From Candidatus Gastranaerophilales bacterium (GTDB taxonomy: Bacteria > Cyanobacteriota > Vampirovibrionia > Gastranaerophilales > Gastranaerophilaceae), in contig CANQRH010000007.1 of assembly GCA_947626225.1 (NCBI GenBank), positions 1 to 64,000 on the forward strand: 64,000 nucleotides of DNA. Direction: 5' to 3'. Positions 40,841-50,877 of the stretch are shown here, piece after piece. Positions within the stretch are counted from its first letter, which is position 1. Each line of letters opens with the position of its first letter. The notes beneath the pieces are model-generated. The model made no database searches. It was not told the DNA's origin and worked only from the letters and a program-made list of their open reading frames with translations. Made by a program: the position numbers and the translations under genes.

Positions 40841-42310
40841 ATGGCAGAAGTCAGAGTCAGAATAGCACCGTCACCAAGCGGAAATTTACATGTAGGTACA
40901 GCCAGAACGGCATTATTTAACTATCTTTTCGCAAAAAAGAATAACGGAAAGTTTGTTTTAAGAATTGAAGATACCGATGCTGACAGAACAAGTCAGGAAT
41001 ACATCGACAATATATTTGACAGTTTAAAAGCTTTGGGACTTAACTGGGATGAAGGCCCTGATGTAGGCGGACCTTACGGACCTTATACTCAATCTCAAAG
41101 ATTTGATATTTATCCGAAATATGTTCAGGAACTGTTGGACAAAGGTTTTGCTTATGAATGCTTCTGTACTCCGGAAGAACTTGAAGCTGAAAAACAGCTT
41201 GCATCAGAGAATAAAAAGCCCTACGTTTATTCAAGAAAATGTGAAAACTTAACCGAAGAAGAAAAGGCAAAACTCAGAGCGGAAGGCAGAAAACCCGCAA
41301 TAAGATTTAATATTGCAAAAGCTCAAAGAGCGTTTCACAAAACTTCCATGCTTACGTTTGATGATTTGGTAAAAGGAGAACTTCATGTTGATACGGACCT
41401 TTTGGGTGATTTTGTAATAATGAAATCAAACGGAGCGCCCACTTACAATTTTGCCGTTGTAATTGATGATATGCTTATGAAAATTTCTCACGTTATCAGA
41501 GGGGAAGATCATATATCAAATACTTTTAAACAAATATTGATTTTTGAAGCTTTAGGTGCGGAAGTGCCGAAATTCGGACATTTGGGTATGATTCTTGCAC
41601 CGGACAGAAGCAAATTGTCAAAACGCCACGGTGCTACGGCAGTTTCCGAGTTTGTGGAAAAAGGTTATTTAACCGATGCTTTGATTAACTTTGTTGCACT
41701 TCTCGGCTGGTCGCCTTCTGACGGACAGGAAATCAAAACGGTTGATGAAATTGCAAAAGATTTCAGAATAAATGAAATATCCTCATCAAACTCAATTTTT
41801 GAATATGACAAACTCAACTGGATGAACAGCCATTATATAAAAATGCTTTCGATTGATGAGTTAAAAGAAAGATTGAAACCGTATCTTACAAAATACGATT
41901 TGACCGAGCTTTCGGTTGCTCAATATACAAGAATGGTTGAAGTGACTTATGAACCTTTGACGCTGCTTTCTGATATAACCGATGCAGTTGCATATTTCTT
42001 CGGCGAAGATGTTGAAATCGATGAAAAAGCAAAAGAAACGCTTGAAACCGAAACTTCACAGGATGTATTGAAAACTTTTACAGAGCAGTCCGCAAATTGG
42101 GAATGGACGGAAGAAGCGCTTCATGAAAAACTCGAAGCTTTCAGAGGTTATTACAAAGAAAAAGGTATAAAACCGAAAGTTACCATGTGGGCTATCAGAG
42201 CTGCCGTAACGGGCAGACTTTGCGGAGCCGATATGACTGCAATACTTGCAATTCTCGGCAAGGAAAAATCTCTTAAACGTATTAAATCAGCAATGAAACA
42301 AACGGTATAA
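40841..42310 (+). CDS. gltX: Glutamyl-tRNA synthetase
   Basis: 489 residues. Class I motifs are intact: APSPSGNLHVGTARTALFNY (HIGH variant HVGT) and KLSKRHG near residue 258. The length is normal. It charges tRNA-Glu, and tRNA-Gln if the amidotransferase route is used, which cannot be told here. RBS GAGGGAAAAT. Confidence 0.98.
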   Translation: MAEVRVRIAPSPSGNLHVGTARTALFNYLFAKKNNGKFVLRIEDTDADRTSQEYIDNIFDSLKALGLNWDEGPDVGGPYGPYTQSQRFDIYPKYVQELLDKGFAYECFCTPEELEAEKQLASENKKPYVYSRKCENLTEEEKAKLRAEGRKPAIRFNIAKAQRAFHKTSMLTFDDLVKGELHVDTDLLGDFVIMKSNGAPTYNFAVVIDDMLMKISHVIRGEDHISNTFKQILIFEALGAEVPKFGHLGMILAPDRSKLSKRHGATAVSEFVEKGYLTDALINFVALLGWSPSDGQEIKTVDEIAKDFRINEISSSNSIFEYDKLNWMNSHYIKMLSIDELKERLKPYLTKYDLTELSVAQYTRMVEVTYEPLTLLSDITDAVAYFFGEDVEIDEKAKETLETETSQDVLKTFTEQSANWEWTEEALHEKLEAFRGYYKEKGIKPKVTMWAIRAAVTGRLCGADMTAILAILGKEKSLKRIKSAMKQTV

Positions 42311-42312
42311 TT

Positions 42313-43290
42313 ATGTCAATTTTAGTATTAGGCGGAGCAGGTTATATAGGCTCTCATACGGTTTATGAACTTATCGACAGCGGCGAAGATGTTGTTGTGG
42401 CAGATAATTTGCAGACAGGACATTTAAAAGCCGTGCATCCGAGTGCTAAGTTTTATAAAGGTGATATCAGGGACAGAGAATTTTTAGACGGTATTTTCAA
42501 AAACGAAAATATAGATGCGGTAATTCATTTTGCCGCAAATTCTCTTGTGGGCGAGAGTATGACAAACCCGCTCAAATATTATGACAACAATCTTTGCGGG
42601 ACAAAAGTTCTTTTAGAAAGTATGACTGCCAACGGTATAGATAAGATTGTATTTTCATCAACCGCAGCGGTATACGGAGAGCCTGAAAATATTCCGATTT
42701 TGGAAAACGACAGAACCGAACCGACTAATACATACGGCGAAACCAAGCTTGCAATGGAAAAAATGTTTAAGTGGACGGCGCTTGCACATAATTTGAGGTA
42801 TGTTTCACTCAGGTATTTCAATGCCTGCGGAGCTCATAAATCAGGAAAAATAGGAGAGGAGCATAATCCCGAAACCCACTTAATACCTTTAATTCTTCAG
42901 GTTCCGGAAGGTAAAAGGGAATATATCTCAATTTTTGGTGATGATTATAATACGCCCGACGGTACTTGTATCAGAGATTATATTCATGTCACTGATTTGG
43001 CTCAGGCACATATTCTTGCGGTTAAATATCTCAGAAACGGCGGTGAAAGCAATATATTTAATTTAGGCAGCGGAAACGGATATTCCGTAAAAGAAGTTGT
43101 TGAAAGTGCTAGAAAAGTGACTTCCCATCCTATTCCGGCAAAAATCGAAAAGCGCCGGGCGGGAGATCCTGCACGATTGGTTGCATCCTCAGATAAAGCA
43201 TCAAAAATTCTCGGATGGAAGCCTGAAATTACTGATATGGAGCAGATTATATCTTCCGTATGGAATTACAAAATCCGAAGCGGTTCTTAA
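42313..43290 (+). CDS. galE: UDP-glucose 4-epimerase
   Basis: 325 residues, two bases after gltX. NAD-binding GGAGYIGSHT at the start, SSTAAVYGEP and the YGETKLAMEK active-site YxxxK, plus NPETHLIPLILQ. Interconverts UDP-glucose and UDP-galactose for surface glycans. Full length. Confidence 0.95.
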   Translation: MSILVLGGAGYIGSHTVYELIDSGEDVVVADNLQTGHLKAVHPSAKFYKGDIRDREFLDGIFKNENIDAVIHFAANSLVGESMTNPLKYYDNNLCGTKVLLESMTANGIDKIVFSSTAAVYGEPENIPILENDRTEPTNTYGETKLAMEKMFKWTALAHNLRYVSLRYFNACGAHKSGKIGEEHNPETHLIPLILQVPEGKREYISIFGDDYNTPDGTCIRDYIHVTDLAQAHILAVKYLRNGGESNIFNLGSGNGYSVKEVVESARKVTSHPIPAKIEKRRAGDPARLVASSDKASKILGWKPEITDMEQIISSVWNYKIRSGS

Positions 43291-43300
43291 ATAAAAAAAC

Positions 43301-43373
<73 letters not shown>

Positions 43374-43447
43374 ATAATTCTATTGTAAAAACAATAGCGT
43401 TAAAAGTCAATCTTATTTAATGTTTTTTGTATTGTAAAGATTATTAT
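43374..43447. other. AT-rich spacer upstream of tRNA-Thr
   Basis: Contains a short inverted repeat TATTGT...ACAATA at the tRNA edge; no gene found. Confidence 0.3.
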
Positions 43448-43567
43448 AGGTCGATTTTACCAAACCGACAATATCAAAATATAACTAAATCGTTTTTTAA
43501 CTTGTCGGATTAGTAAATCCCGACCTACCTGCTTGACTTGTCGGATTAATAAATCTGACCTATCTGC
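43448..43567. repeat. REP-like repeat cluster
   Basis: ACTTGTCGGATTAGTAAATC with following CCGACCTACC occurs at 43500-43535 and again, slightly changed, at 43536-43567. An inverted relative, TAGGTCGATTTTACCAAACC then GACAA, lies at 43448-43472. Each unit is itself an imperfect hairpin (TTGTCGG/CCGACC ends). Non-coding; probably a dispersed family. Confidence 0.7.
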
Positions 43568-43626
43568 TATTTACACTTTACATTTTTATTTTTTGTAAAT
43601 ATTTTTTAATAAAAATATTTTTTTAT

Positions 43627-43654
43627 TAAAGTTTTTTATAATTAGTGCCGTTAT
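43627..43654 (+). promoter_or_regulatory. Sigma-28 (FliA/SigD)-like promoter
   Basis: TAAAGTTT, 12 bases, GCCGTTAT, 33 bases before ATG 43688. Same -35 and -10 words as at 34783, with the spacer one base longer. Confidence 0.55.
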
Positions 43655-43687
43655 ATTATCTTGTAGAAGATAAATAAAGGAATAATT

Positions 43688-45592
43688 ATGACAGTATCAG
43701 GAATCAGTGCGGTAGGAAAAGGAGCTTCATCATCCGTAAAGACCGATGAAAACCAATTATTTGCGGGAGCACGTAAAAAAGGCTCCTATTATGTCAAATC
43801 AGGTACGACTTTATATTCGTTATCAAAGTATTTTGGTATGAAAGCAGATGATTTTAAAGAAAAGTATAAAATAACGGACTTGAAAGCGGGAGCACAAATA
43901 TCAAATCTTCCGACCGTTCAATATAAGTCGGGCAAATTAAGAACCTTCGTTGAAAATGAACTGGGCATGGATTTTAAAGCGTTTTGCGCATTAAATAATA
44001 TTCCCGAAAATTATCAGCCCGTGAAAGGTGAAAAGTTTTTCGGCATCGTTACGAAAAAAGAAACCACTCAAAAACCGCAGCATCAAGATGCCGGCAAGGA
44101 AAATACAAAAGCCGATGCAAAACCGAAAACTGAAATTAAACAAGAGACAGAAGTAAAATCTGAACCGAAAGCGGATAAGAAACCTAAAGAAGAAACCGTT
44201 AAGCCGGATTCTCCGGAAGGTATTGCTCAGGCACTGAAAAAATCGGCAAATAAATGGGGTGCCGTCGGCAAGGAAGCGTTTAATGTGCCTTTCAGCCAAA
44301 TTAACAAAGATAATGTTATTGAAGTTATAAAAAGTTACGACAGCATTTCACCGCATGAAAGCCTTATAGAAATGATTGTTGATGAAGTTACAAGTAAAAC
44401 GGAAGATAAAAAAGATGCAGTAATCAAACTTTATGACACTCTTGCGGAACGTGTCGGCAAAAATATTGCAACTCCGGAAAGACGTGAAGAATTTATTACT
44501 GAACTCGAAAACCAATATAAAGGTATCGGTTTTGTATCCACGGATAAGCTGGATAAAATTATCAATTCTATGGCAGGTCTGGGTATAGCCGAAGAAAACG
44601 ATGACAGTTACGAAGTTATAACGGGCGAATATACCCCGCTTGATGATGAAAACGGAAGTAAAAAAATATATATTCAAAACATTAAAGAGATGAAAACCCT
44701 TGAATCATTAAGGAAAGATTCTGTAAATTCCGGCAAAAAAGAGATTATAAAGGCTTTTGATACATTCTGCTATATTCAGTCCATATTAAAATACTGTGAA
44801 AATAATAATATAACCTATAATGATTTAAAACTTGATTTTAATAATCCGGCTAAGATTGAAGAATTTTGTAAACAACACGGTCTGTCGAAAACAAGCGCAA
44901 AACTTGATTTAAGTGACCTGGACAGACCGCTCCCCAATCTTGATGCATCCGGTACAAAAATAACAACCTATGTATCCGAACCTTTAAAAGCTACAGGAAA
45001 GGGAGCTCTGAACGGAAAAACCATTATCGTAAACCCCGGACATGGCGGATATGATAATAAAAACGGTTTTTTTGATCCGGGAGCTTTCTCATTTGTCAAA
45101 ACGGGTAAACATAAATACAAACCTATTCAGGAATTTGAAGTTCTTGACAATTATACGAAAGATTTAATCGGAGAGCTTAGGGATGAAGGTGCTGATGTGG
45201 TTATTATGCGCGGGCATATTAATACATTTTTCCGTGAAGAAACCGCCGGAAAATTGGCACAAAAATATTCGCCTGATGCCATGTTCATATCTCTGCACTG
45301 TGATAAGGAGATGAAAAAAGGTTCCGGCGTGCTTTATCATCCGGCAGATAAAAAAGATGTTTCACTTGAAAAATCTCTTATGCAAGCATTAGGTGAAAAA
45401 TTTGAAAATGTTCAGGAATTCCCGCGAGATAAATTGAATGTATTAAAAACTACCCGAAGTATACCTTCCGTTCTTCTCGAAGTCGAATACCTTAACGGTC
45501 TGGAAGACAGCAGAATATTAGATGAAGATTATCGTGAAGATTACATTTCGGCTGTTATGGAAGGTATAAAACAGTATTATAAGGAAGATTAG
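43688..45592 (+). CDS. LysM plus N-acetylmuramoyl-L-alanine amidase (Amidase_3)
   Basis: 634 residues, AAAGGAA upstream. No signal peptide; the N-terminus includes NQLFAGARK. A LysM-like domain covers about residues 35-80 (SYYVKSGTTLYSLSKYFGMK). A Lys/Glu/Pro-rich linker follows (about 125-180), then a helical region, and the amidase domain from about 440: NPGHGGYDN, IQEFEVLDN, FISLHCDKEM and VLLEVEYLN supply the zinc ligands and the catalytic Glu. It cleaves peptidoglycan stems. Lack of a Sec signal in a wall hydrolase implies another export route. First gene of a two-hydrolase unit. Confidence 0.92.
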   Translation: MTVSGISAVGKGASSSVKTDENQLFAGARKKGSYYVKSGTTLYSLSKYFGMKADDFKEKYKITDLKAGAQISNLPTVQYKSGKLRTFVENELGMDFKAFCALNNIPENYQPVKGEKFFGIVTKKETTQKPQHQDAGKENTKADAKPKTEIKQETEVKSEPKADKKPKEETVKPDSPEGIAQALKKSANKWGAVGKEAFNVPFSQINKDNVIEVIKSYDSISPHESLIEMIVDEVTSKTEDKKDAVIKLYDTLAERVGKNIATPERREEFITELENQYKGIGFVSTDKLDKIINSMAGLGIAEENDDSYEVITGEYTPLDDENGSKKIYIQNIKEMKTLESLRKDSVNSGKKEIIKAFDTFCYIQSILKYCENNNITYNDLKLDFNNPAKIEEFCKQHGLSKTSAKLDLSDLDRPLPNLDASGTKITTYVSEPLKATGKGALNGKTIIVNPGHGGYDNKNGFFDPGAFSFVKTGKHKYKPIQEFEVLDNYTKDLIGELRDEGADVVIMRGHINTFFREETAGKLAQKYSPDAMFISLHCDKEMKKGSGVLYHPADKKDVSLEKSLMQALGEKFENVQEFPRDKLNVLKTTRSIPSVLLEVEYLNGLEDSRILDEDYREDYISAVMEGIKQYYKED

Positions 45593-45596
45593 GATT

Positions 45597-46709
45597 ATGG
45601 TTTCAATATCGTTTTTTGATAATAAAAATACATATACCGTAAAAGAAGGCGATACGATATATTCAATCGCAAGGGCTAACGGGGTTTCGCCCAAAGCTCT
45701 TATGGCGGCAAATGATATAAAGGATGGAGATATTCTGTCCATAGGACGTTTGCTTACCATCCCTTCGAGTGATAAAACATCGGATAACGATATTAAAATG
45801 ATGCCGGATATTCCTAAAGTTCAGCTTGAAAGACTGGAGTATCTCAATATTAAAGAAAACGGAAACTATAAAGTAAAACCGGGTGACAATATATATGCAA
45901 TTGCAAAAAAGTATAAAGTAGAACCTGTTGTTATAATGAATTTAAACAGTCTTGATGAAAATTCGGTTTTGAATGTGGGACGTGTACTTAAAATCCCGCC
46001 TACAAGAACTCCGAAAAATATAAACAATCTTAAAAGTGTATCTGTAGCTATGGGGGTAAGCTATGATTTCATTTTAAAAATGAAGCGGCTTGAAGACGGC
46101 CCTGATAAAAAAGATAATGAATTTCATAATGATTATTATTATGACGGTTCCGGCAATAAAACGGTGAAAAAAGGTAATAAGACAATCGGTATCGGTCATT
46201 TATGGAAAAAAGGCGAGCCTGAATATCTTTCCAATGCTCAGGTTTTAAATCTTTATGTTAAGGATTTGCTGAAAGCGGAAGATCATCTCAGAGTCCTGTT
46301 CGGTGAAAAGAAATTTGATAATATGCCCGTACATATTAAAGAAGCTTTAATTGATATTGTTTTCAATAAAGGTACGGATATTATCAAAAACAGCAACGGG
46401 CTTATGGAAGATTTGAAAAACGGCAGATATGATGATGCTATTTGCAAAATGACTAATAACAGGGATAAAGGCGGGAACGGAAAAGAGCTTAGCGGATTGA
46501 GCAAACGCCGTCTTTTTGATATGGCTGCTGCATCGAAGTATAAAAAAACTGTTTCACCGCAAGTAACGGCTAAAGCACAGGAAGTATACAATAACGGTAT
46601 AAAATTACTGAAAAAAGAATACGAAAGTGAATACAAGAATATACTTGTCGGATATAATGAAGATGTCCGAAGATTCTGGGGTGATAAAATTAAGTTGATT
46701 GAGGACTAA
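45597..46709 (+). CDS. Double LysM plus GH24-type muramidase
   Basis: 370 residues, starting four bases after the amidase stop. Two LysM domains (NTYTVKEGDTIYSIARANGV; NYKVKPGDNIYAIAKKYKVE) occupy about residues 10-55 and 88-135. A phage-lysozyme-like domain follows, with the catalytic Glu probably in KMKRLEDGP and the family signature KTIGIGHLW. It cuts the glycan strand. No signal peptide, as for its partner. The two enzymes together dismantle both strand types of peptidoglycan. Confidence 0.88.
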   Translation: MVSISFFDNKNTYTVKEGDTIYSIARANGVSPKALMAANDIKDGDILSIGRLLTIPSSDKTSDNDIKMMPDIPKVQLERLEYLNIKENGNYKVKPGDNIYAIAKKYKVEPVVIMNLNSLDENSVLNVGRVLKIPPTRTPKNINNLKSVSVAMGVSYDFILKMKRLEDGPDKKDNEFHNDYYYDGSGNKTVKKGNKTIGIGHLWKKGEPEYLSNAQVLNLYVKDLLKAEDHLRVLFGEKKFDNMPVHIKEALIDIVFNKGTDIIKNSNGLMEDLKNGRYDDAICKMTNNRDKGGNGKELSGLSKRRLFDMAAASKYKKTVSPQVTAKAQEVYNNGIKLLKKEYESEYKNILVGYNEDVRRFWGDKIKLIED

Positions 46710-46817
46710 CTTAATGTTTGTAATAAAAATTTAATGTTGTCAGGGAAAAAATATTTACAAATTTTAAAAGATAGATTTTTTCAACTTTTTATTTTATTAT
46801 TATCCGTACAAAGAGCT

Positions 46818-47834
46818 ATGAAAAAATTTTTAATTTTATTAATCGGAATAATTTTATTAGGTTTTTATACGGGAGCAGATGCTATGGAAAATTTAAATGA
46901 CAGACAGCGCGATATTGTATTCATTTCGGCGTACACTGCAGTCGGAAATACGGAAAAACTCAAAAATGCACTTGAAAAAGCACTTGATGACGGATTAAGC
47001 GTAAACGAGATTAAAGAAATTCTTGTACAATTGTATGCATATTGCGGTTTTCCCAGAAGTCTTAATGCAATAAATACATTTATGCAAACAGTTGATGAGC
47101 GAAAAGTATCATCTGTGGGGAATGAACCTGAATCACTCCCGCATGGAACAGATAAAAAGGAATACGGAAATGAAGTTCAGATTAAACTGACCGGAGCGGA
47201 AGTTAAAGGTGCAATGTTTGATTTTGCGCCTGCAATTGATACCTTTTTGAAGGAGCATTTGTTTGCTGACATTTTCTCGAGAGGTGTTCTGACTTATCAG
47301 GAGAGAGAAATCGCAACAATAGCAGCTCTTTCATCAATTAAAGGTGTTGAACCGCAATTGAATGCTCATATTCAAATCGGAAAAAATACCGGGTTAAAAG
47401 ATGAACAAACCGAAGAAATTTTGAAACTTACAAGCTCCGTTAACAAAGGCGGAGAGTTTGGATTGGGCGAAGAAAATACGGCATATTCAAAGTATTTTAT
47501 CGGAAACAGTTATTTAAACCCGCTTACACAAGACGGGGTTTCAATTGCCAATGTAACCTTTGAACCGGGATGCCGTAATAACTGGCATATTCATCATAAA
47601 GGCGGTCAGATACTTCTCGTAACGGAAGGCAGAGGATATTATCAGGAATGGGGCAAACCGGCTCAAGAACTTAAAGCGGGTGATGTAGTCAATATCCCGC
47701 CTGAAGTAAAACACTGGCATGGCGCGGCAAAAGACAGCTGGTTTTCTCATATAGCTATTGCCGTTCCCGCAGAAAATGCATCAAACGAATGGCTTGAAGA
47801 AGTTAGTGATGAAGAATACAATAAACTGAAATAA
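46818..47834 (+). CDS. Exported carboxymuconolactone decarboxylase-cupin fusion
   Basis: 338 residues from ATG 46818; the track's earlier start lies before the signal peptide ([19 protein letters not shown]). Two CMD-like helical domains follow (residues 30-90 and 120-210; the first has [14 protein letters not shown]). The C-terminal cupin has [20 protein letters not shown] and VKHWHGA, with the metal-binding histidines. Such fusions resemble putative oxidoreductase/quinol-type proteins found with peroxide defence. The CMD domains lack the usual CxxC. Followed 14 bases later by rubrerythrin. Confidence 0.85.
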   Translation: MKKFLILLIGIILLGFYTGADAMENLNDRQRDIVFISAYTAVGNTEKLKNALEKALDDGLSVNEIKEILVQLYAYCGFPRSLNAINTFMQTVDERKVSSVGNEPESLPHGTDKKEYGNEVQIKLTGAEVKGAMFDFAPAIDTFLKEHLFADIFSRGVLTYQEREIATIAALSSIKGVEPQLNAHIQIGKNTGLKDEQTEEILKLTSSVNKGGEFGLGEENTAYSKYFIGNSYLNPLTQDGVSIANVTFEPGCRNNWHIHHKGGQILLVTEGRGYYQEWGKPAQELKAGDVVNIPPEVKHWHGAAKDSWFSHIAIAVPAENASNEWLEEVSDEEYNKLK

Positions 47835-47848
47835 GGAAAGGAGAGAAT

Positions 47849-48388
47849 ATGGAATTGAAAGGAAGTAAAACGGAAAAGAATTTAGCGGAAGCTTTTGCAG
47901 GTGAATCTCAGGCAAGAAACAAATACACCTATTATGCTTCACAGGCAAAGAAAGACGGTTACGTTCAAATAAGCAGAATTTTTGAAGAAACCGCAAATAA
48001 CGAAAAGGAACATGCCAAAATATGGTTCAAGCTTCTTCATGGCGGCAAATTACCTTCGACTTTGGAAAACCTTCAAGATGCCGCAAGCGGTGAAAATTAT
48101 GAATGGACACAAATGTATGCTCAATTTGCAAAAGAAGCAAGAGAAGAAGGTTTTGACAACATTGCATTCCTTTTTGAAAATGTTGCAAAAATTGAAAAAG
48201 ACCATGAAGAAAGATACAAAAAACTTCTTGAAAATGTTCAAAAAGAAATTGTTTTTAAGAAAGAAAATGAAGTTGTTTGGGAATGCGGAAACTGCGGATT
48301 TTCATACAGAGGCTCTCAGGCTGTGGAAACTTGTCCTGTTTGTGCACATCCCAAAAGCTATTTCTTTGAAAAAGCTCAAAATTATTAA
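47849..48388 (+). CDS. rbr: Rubrerythrin
   Basis: 179 residues, GGAAAGGAGAG upstream. Ferritin-like four-helix domain with diiron ligands ([20 protein letters not shown]; EIxxx pattern in [15 protein letters not shown]), then a rubredoxin domain with CGNCG and CPVCAHP. Reduces hydrogen peroxide to water in anaerobes. Strict-anaerobe lifestyle is consistent with the gut assignment. Confidence 0.97.
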   Translation: MELKGSKTEKNLAEAFAGESQARNKYTYYASQAKKDGYVQISRIFEETANNEKEHAKIWFKLLHGGKLPSTLENLQDAASGENYEWTQMYAQFAKEAREEGFDNIAFLFENVAKIEKDHEERYKKLLENVQKEIVFKKENEVVWECGNCGFSYRGSQAVETCPVCAHPKSYFFEKAQNY

Positions 48389-48390
48389 TA

Positions 48391-48420
48391 AAAAAAACTC
48401 ATCTTTCGATGAGTTTTTTT
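48391..48420 (+). terminator. Terminator after rubrerythrin
   Basis: AAAAAAACTCATC-tttc-GATGAGTTTTTTT. Confidence 0.9.
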
Positions 48421-48432
48421 TATGTTACTTTT

Positions 48433-49455
48433 TTATGATTTACCGCCGAACAGCCATCCTAAGACAATTCCCGCACCGGCTGCTATTGCACCGTATTTAC
48501 CGGCTTTTTTCCATTTGAAGTTTTTCAATGCTTTAGTTAAATTTTCGGGTGCTCCCGATTTAACGGTTTTGGTTGCCGCATCATAATAGGTGCTGACTTT
48601 TCCGTTTAAAGTTTCTCTGAGAGTTTTGATTGAATTTTGTCTTTTTTCAATCATAGTCTTGTATGCATCAATTGCTTTTTTCTTAGTTGAGTATTTAGCC
48701 GCAAGATTTTTTGCACCCTTTTCAATTTCTTCAGCATTACCTTCAAGTCCGAATTCTTTTGCGTTATTTTTGAAAAATTCAACCATATCTTTTTTAGTTG
48801 CTTTATCTGCGATTCCTAAAAGTTTTGATTGTGCCGATTGAAGATTTTTCAAATCATCCAGCTGACCGCCCAATGTTGTCAGATTAGCTTCGTGTATTGC
48901 CTGTTTTGCTATTTTTTCCGCATCAATTTTGCTTACTTCTTTGATAAAAGCTTTTCCTTTCGATATATCGGTTATTATTTCTGAAGGAACTTTTGCTTTT
49001 AATTTCGCCGGAATTTTTTCACCGTTTTCAACAAGTTTAACGTATTTTACGATTGCTTTAAATTCTTTTGTAGTAACTTTTTTACCGCCGAATTTATGTT
49101 TTGCAAAAACTTTATCATAAGCTTCAGCTACAGCTTTTTTTGCATTTGCTTCTCCGAGTTTTTTGGTATCTTGTTCTACCGATTTTAAAATCTCGTCAGC
49201 AAATCTTCCTTCCGAACTGACAGGCCCGTTGCCGAAGAAATAATAACCGGCACCCGTTCCTATACCTGCCGCAGCACCGAGTTTCAGTGCCGGATTTGTA
49301 CCTCTCTTTTCAAAAGTATCAGTTTGAGGTTGTTGAGCCCCTTGAATTAAAGCTTGTTGTAAAGCCATTTGTTGAGGATTTGTTCCGAACGTCATTTGTG
49401 ACATAAAATCGTTTCCGTAAATACTCGGATACCCGTAAATGCTGTTTGCTACCAT
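48433..49455 (-). CDS. Lineage-type helical protein with C-terminal membrane segment
   Basis: 340 residues. The N-terminus (MVANSIYGYPSIYGNDFMSQ) is Tyr/Ser/Gln-rich with MTFGTN, then two hydrophobic stretches at residues 55-75 (Gly-rich) and 315-335. The middle is Lys/Ala/Glu-rich and helical, without signal peptide. AAAGGTTAGG lies upstream. No known domain. Comparable in build to the 6423, 7214 and 14897 products. Confidence 0.72.
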   Translation of the reverse strand: MVANSIYGYPSIYGNDFMSQMTFGTNPQQMALQQALIQGAQQPQTDTFEKRGTNPALKLGAAAGIGTGAGYYFFGNGPVSSEGRFADEILKSVEQDTKKLGEANAKKAVAEAYDKVFAKHKFGGKKVTTKEFKAIVKYVKLVENGEKIPAKLKAKVPSEIITDISKGKAFIKEVSKIDAEKIAKQAIHEANLTTLGGQLDDLKNLQSAQSKLLGIADKATKKDMVEFFKNNAKEFGLEGNAEEIEKGAKNLAAKYSTKKKAIDAYKTMIEKRQNSIKTLRETLNGKVSTYYDAATKTVKSGAPENLTKALKNFKWKKAGKYGAIAAGAGIVLGWLFGGKS

Positions 49456-49512
49456 AATAACCTAACCTTTCTAAAATTTTTAAACTAACCTGTGTCTATA
49501 TAAAAAATTTTT

Positions 49513-49533
49513 AAAAGGAAAAATTGCCTTTTT
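49513..49533 (-). terminator. Probable terminator after aroA
   Basis: AAAAGG-aaaaattg-CCTTTT with T/A runs on both sides; short stem. Confidence 0.5.
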
Positions 49534-49545
49534 TAAAAAATTCCC

Positions 49546-50820
49546 TTAATATTTCGTAACATTTGTAAAAAGTTTTTCAAATTCGGGAAAAGAAATGCTT
49601 ACCCATTCAAAGCCGTTTATTGTAATCGGATTATCACAAATCAAACCCGTAACAAACAAACTCATGGCAAGTCTGTGATCGTGAAAACTTTCAACTTCGC
49701 ATCCGCCGTTTAATTTTGTTTTACCTTGTATTATAAAGCCGTCAGGGGTTTCCTGAATGTCGGCACCGAGTTTTTTCAATTCGCTTACAATGCAGGAAAT
49801 ACGGTCTGATTCCTTATTTCTTAAATCCTCGGCATCTTTTATTACGGTTGTACCGTCCGCTTGAGTTGCTAAAACCGCCAGAACGGGCAATTCATCAATA
49901 AGTTTCGGAATAATTTCACCTTTCACCGTGAAACCCTTTAATTGGGAATATTTTACTCTTATATCGCCGACCGGTTCGTTGCATACTTCGTGTTTGTCTA
50001 AAATTTCGATATCAGCCCCGGCTTTTTTTGCTATTTCTATAATCCCTGTCCGCGCGGGATTTAAGCCGATATTTTTTAAAATAATATTTGAATTCGGAAC
50101 AATAAGTGCTGATACTATGAAAAAAGCTGCCGATGATATATCTCCGCAGATTTCAATATCACACGGTTTCAACTCGGATTTTTCAATGGTAACGCTGTTT
50201 CCCTCAACAGAAATATTTGCTCCCATATATTTAAGAAGTCTTTCGCTGTGGTCACGCGACAATGACGGTTCGGTGTAAACTGTTCTTCCCGAAGCGTTCA
50301 GTCCGGCTAGAAGAACGGCTGATTTGACCTGCGCTGATGAAATATGAGAAGTGTAATTTATCCCGTAAAGATTTCGGCCCGAAATCTTTATTGGAGCATG
50401 GTTGTTATCTGAAATTATATCAGCTCCCATAAGTGTAAGAGGCTGAATAATACGTTTCATAGGCCGCTTTGAAAGACTCTCATCGCCGATAAGCACGGAA
50501 TTGAAATTTCGGCTTGCAAGCACTCCCGCCATAAGACGCATTGTTGTACCGGAATTTTGGCAGTTAAGGACTTCTTTCGGACTGCGAAGCCTGCCATCAG
50601 AAATTATCGTCAAATCATCGTTATACTCAGCCTTTACTCCTAAAGCACGGCAGATGTTCAGTGAAGCCAGCGGATCCTTGCCTTTCGAAAAATTCTTTAT
50701 AACAGATTTTCCGTTTGCTAAAGAGGCAAATATAACTGCTCTGTGAGAAACGGATTTATCTGCGGGAACGGTAATTTCACCCTTTAAAGGCCTGTTGATT
50801 TTTGAAATATTCTTTTTCAT
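49546..50820 (-). CDS. aroA: 3-phosphoshikimate 1-carboxyvinyltransferase (EPSP synthase)
   Basis: 424 residues. Substrate-binding VPADKSVSHRAVIFA, LNCQNSGTTMRLMAGVL, and DHSERLLKYMG, with later ELPVLAVLA and DHRLAMS. All AroA landmarks are present. Makes EPSP from shikimate-3-phosphate and PEP in the aromatic pathway. Single gene on the minus strand. The next sequence rightward is a broken tRNA and the second prophage. Confidence 0.97.
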   Translation of the reverse strand: MKKNISKINRPLKGEITVPADKSVSHRAVIFASLANGKSVIKNFSKGKDPLASLNICRALGVKAEYNDDLTIISDGRLRSPKEVLNCQNSGTTMRLMAGVLASRNFNSVLIGDESLSKRPMKRIIQPLTLMGADIISDNNHAPIKISGRNLYGINYTSHISSAQVKSAVLLAGLNASGRTVYTEPSLSRDHSERLLKYMGANISVEGNSVTIEKSELKPCDIEICGDISSAAFFIVSALIVPNSNIILKNIGLNPARTGIIEIAKKAGADIEILDKHEVCNEPVGDIRVKYSQLKGFTVKGEIIPKLIDELPVLAVLATQADGTTVIKDAEDLRNKESDRISCIVSELKKLGADIQETPDGFIIQGKTKLNGGCEVESFHDHRLAMSLFVTGLICDNPITINGFEWVSISFPEFEKLFTNVTKY

Positions 50821-50877
50821 TTAAAAAAATTTTAGCACAAAACGGATGTTTGTGATAATATAAAATTAATAAACCAA

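Noticed and set aside
47982-48518. 178-residue ORF across the rubrerythrin gene
   Set aside because: Frame shadow of rbr; it also runs through the terminator.
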